Shown piece by piece: positions 4,541 through 5,502 of a DNA stretch of 5,502 nucleotides. The position numbers and the translations under genes are program-made. Location: the NCBI GenBank assembly GCA_003524365.1, contig DQHS01000348.1:16141-21642 (forward strand). The letters run 5' to 3'. The number at the start of each line of letters is the position of its first letter. Position 1 is the stretch's first letter. Under the pieces are notes generated by a model. That model made no database searches. It saw only the letters and a list, made by a program, of their open reading frames with translations, and had not been told where the DNA came from. The DNA comes from Cellvibrio sp. GTDB taxonomy: Bacteria > Pseudomonadota > Gammaproteobacteria > Pseudomonadales > Cellvibrionaceae.

Positions 4541-5502
4541 TCAGCTCATCGTTATTGACGATATACAAACCGGGGGTGCCGAGTTTGATGCGGAAGGTGT
4601 CGGTGTAATACACGCGCTGGGCGCTGACTTTGGGGTCAGTCTCGGTAAAGCCGAGCCATTGCTGGAATTCAAAATCGTAGAACTCGCCAGTGCGCAGAGT
4701 CGTTTGGCCTTCGCGCTCACCCGGCACAAAACGGGTGCCCACACAGCGCCAGCGCTCACCTTTGCCCGTCGCCGGGTCAGCCGTCGCAATGCGGGTAAAG
4801 CCACCGTTATCGCCAAAGTAGGAGCGATAGGGGTTAAACAAACTCTTGCGGCAGCCAATATCGTTGAAGTTGGCATATTCCGGCTCGTAGAAAATCTCTA
4901 CGCGCGACTCACCTTTTGGGGTGTGATCATGCACTTCAAATTTGAAGGTGCGATGCTCGTGGTAGAAAGATGGGAAGGTGTAGAAAATGGTTTCCGCTTC
5001 ATGACGTGCACGTGCGCGGCCGCTGCCGAAGGTGACTATGGTACCGTCTGGCTCGACCCGCCAGTTGCGCGATACCGCCTGTGAGAATTGGGTCGGGAAC
5101 AGCGGTTTGTAGTTCACATTGGTGGGAATACTGGCCGCCACACCGCTAGATGAAGGCACTGCCGGTGTCGATGAGCGCGATGACGAGCTGGCGGGAATAC
5201 TTGCCGGTGTACTGCTACGAATACTGCTAGCCACGCTGCTCACCGGCGCACCGCCGGAACCAAACACCTTCAACTCATAAATCGAATAGCCCCACTGGTT
5301 GCCCGTGCTGCGCACCGTGCCGTAAACCCGCAGATAACGGTAGCTACCACTGATCGTCAGCGTATCGGTGCGACCGCCAAAAGTGCCGCCATTTACTGTC
5401 GCCAGCGTCGTCCAACTACTGTTGTTGGCTGAGCCTTCTATGCGATAGCTGGCGGCATTGGCCGCCTCCCAATCAATCACCACCGAGCCCAGAGTTCTGC
5501 TG
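4341..5502 (-). CDS. F5/8 type C (CBM32-like) domain, Ser-rich linker and unknown domain, upstream frame (5' partial)
   Basis: The frame is open to the window edge, so the start is missing; the GTG at 5483 lies inside the domain and is not a real start. Bases 5259-5502 encode the second half of a discoidin/F5/8 type C sandwich: VVIDWEAANAASYRIEGS, then W-T-T-L, then YRYLRVYGTVRS and WGYSIYELKVFG, the usual end of CBM32-type domains that bind galactosides and related sugars. Bases 5130-5252 encode a linker of Ser, Thr, Pro and Ala. Bases about 4548-5129 encode a domain of about 190 residues that I do not recognise. It is rich in aromatic and charged residues and predicted mostly strand, with two Cys (GCRKSLF and RWRCVGT, 36 residues apart) that could pair. 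After about 4490 the frame runs out of phase to a TAA at 4341-4343, so the last 48 or so residues are not genuine. Confidence 0.8.
   Translation of the reverse strand, partial: SRTLGSVVIDWEAANAASYRIEGSANNSSWTTLATVNGGTFGGRTDTLTISGSYRYLRVYGTVRSTGNQWGYSIYELKVFGSGGAPVSSVASSIRSSTPASIPASSSSRSSTPAVPSSSGVAASIPTNVNYKPLFPTQFSQAVSRNWRVEPDGTIVTFGSGRARARHEAETIFYTFPSFYHEHRTFKFEVHDHTPKGESRVEIFYEPEYANFNDIGCRKSLFNPYRSYFGDNGGFTRIATADPATGKGERWRCVGTRFVPGEREGQTTLRTGEFYDFEFQQWLGFTETDPKVSAQRVYYTDTFRIKLGTPGLYIVNNDELNAKLSAGGAATAPPVRAFRGDRPGKCDQHIGGFGGFQWPGLYADTLTPSHRQGLPKTVLFADQSGQ
4481..4486 (-). other. Frameshift site in a six-G run
   Basis: On the minus strand the sequence is TTCAGGGGGGATCGCC. The upstream frame reads TTC AGG GGG GAT; the downstream frame needs ATC GCC CCG GAA directly after the run. 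Deleting one G, or skipping one base in translation (+1), joins them. A homopolymer at exactly the point where coding quality changes frame is the usual place for an indel, either in the read or in the genome. Confidence 0.75.

Larger units (their letters stand above)
2954..5502 (-). pseudogene. CBM32-like / unknown domain / di-heme oxidoreductase gene, frameshifted and 5' partial
   Basis: The two minus-strand reading frames described separately read as one gene with a single frame break. The first frame is good protein until about 4490 and nonsense after it. The second is nonsense before about 4486 and good protein after it. Joining them at the six-G run, minus one base, gives a continuous reading (GGAATAPPVRAFRG then IAPENVIS) of about 848 visible residues. 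The layout is F5/8 type C domain, Ser-rich linker, unrecognised domain, then DHOR domain. Multi-domain architecture with Ser linkers and heme c implies Sec export and periplasmic or extracellular action, although the signal peptide lies beyond the right edge. Both halves keep conserved residues and show no other stop, so the lesion is recent, or is a read or assembly error and the gene is intact. Confidence 0.75.

Noticed and set aside
4541..4876. 111-residue minus-strand open frame overlapping the unknown domain
   Set aside because: It is in a different frame from the continuous upstream product and has an Ala/Ser/Thr-biased composition typical of an out-of-frame reading.
4455..5084. 209-residue plus-strand open frame
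   Set aside because: It lies opposite the minus-strand coding region, including the unknown domain, and reads as a shadow of its codon bias. The minus frame continues in phase with the linker and F5/8 domain.

Overview
The window looks like a chromosomal segment of a polysaccharide-degrading gammaproteobacterium, most likely Cellvibrio or a close relative such as Saccharophagus or Teredinibacter. This is an inference. It rests on the moderate base composition, the OmpR/PhoQ-type two-component pair, and a large secreted redox protein that joins a discoidin-type carbohydrate-binding domain to a di-heme oxidoreductase through a Ser/Pro/Thr-rich linker, a linker style typical of those genera.

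Left part (1-1506, + strand): the last 35 codons of an OmpR/PhoB-type response regulator are followed after 4 nt, or with an overlap if a TTG start is used, by a complete PhoQ-like membrane sensor histidine kinase. The two form one operon. Middle part (1507-2953): a 280-bp intergenic region holds a perfect 18-bp palindrome and weak promoter-like boxes. It leads into a DegV-family lipid-binding protein gene starting at 1787, where a good ribosome binding site fixes the start. After degV comes a 116-bp imperfect palindromic intergenic repeat and a strong bidirectional terminator.

Right part (2954-5502, - strand): one long gene converges on degV and runs off the right edge, so its 5' end and any signal peptide are not visible. 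It encodes, in order, an F5/8 type C (CBM32-like) domain, a Ser-rich linker, a domain of about 190 residues that I do not recognise, and a DHOR (formerly DUF1111) di-heme cytochrome domain with two CxxCH motifs. The reading frame breaks between the unknown domain and the DHOR domain, exactly at a run of six G (C6 on the + strand, 4481-4486). Removing one base restores a single continuous protein. The break is therefore a sequencing error, a recent frameshift mutation or, less likely, recoding.

The three units do not form an obvious shared pathway. The most notable items are the carbohydrate-binding redox protein with its unknown middle domain and frame break, the exact palindrome upstream of degV, and the palindromic repeat element after degV. 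I see no tRNA, rRNA, CRISPR array, transposase or phage gene.
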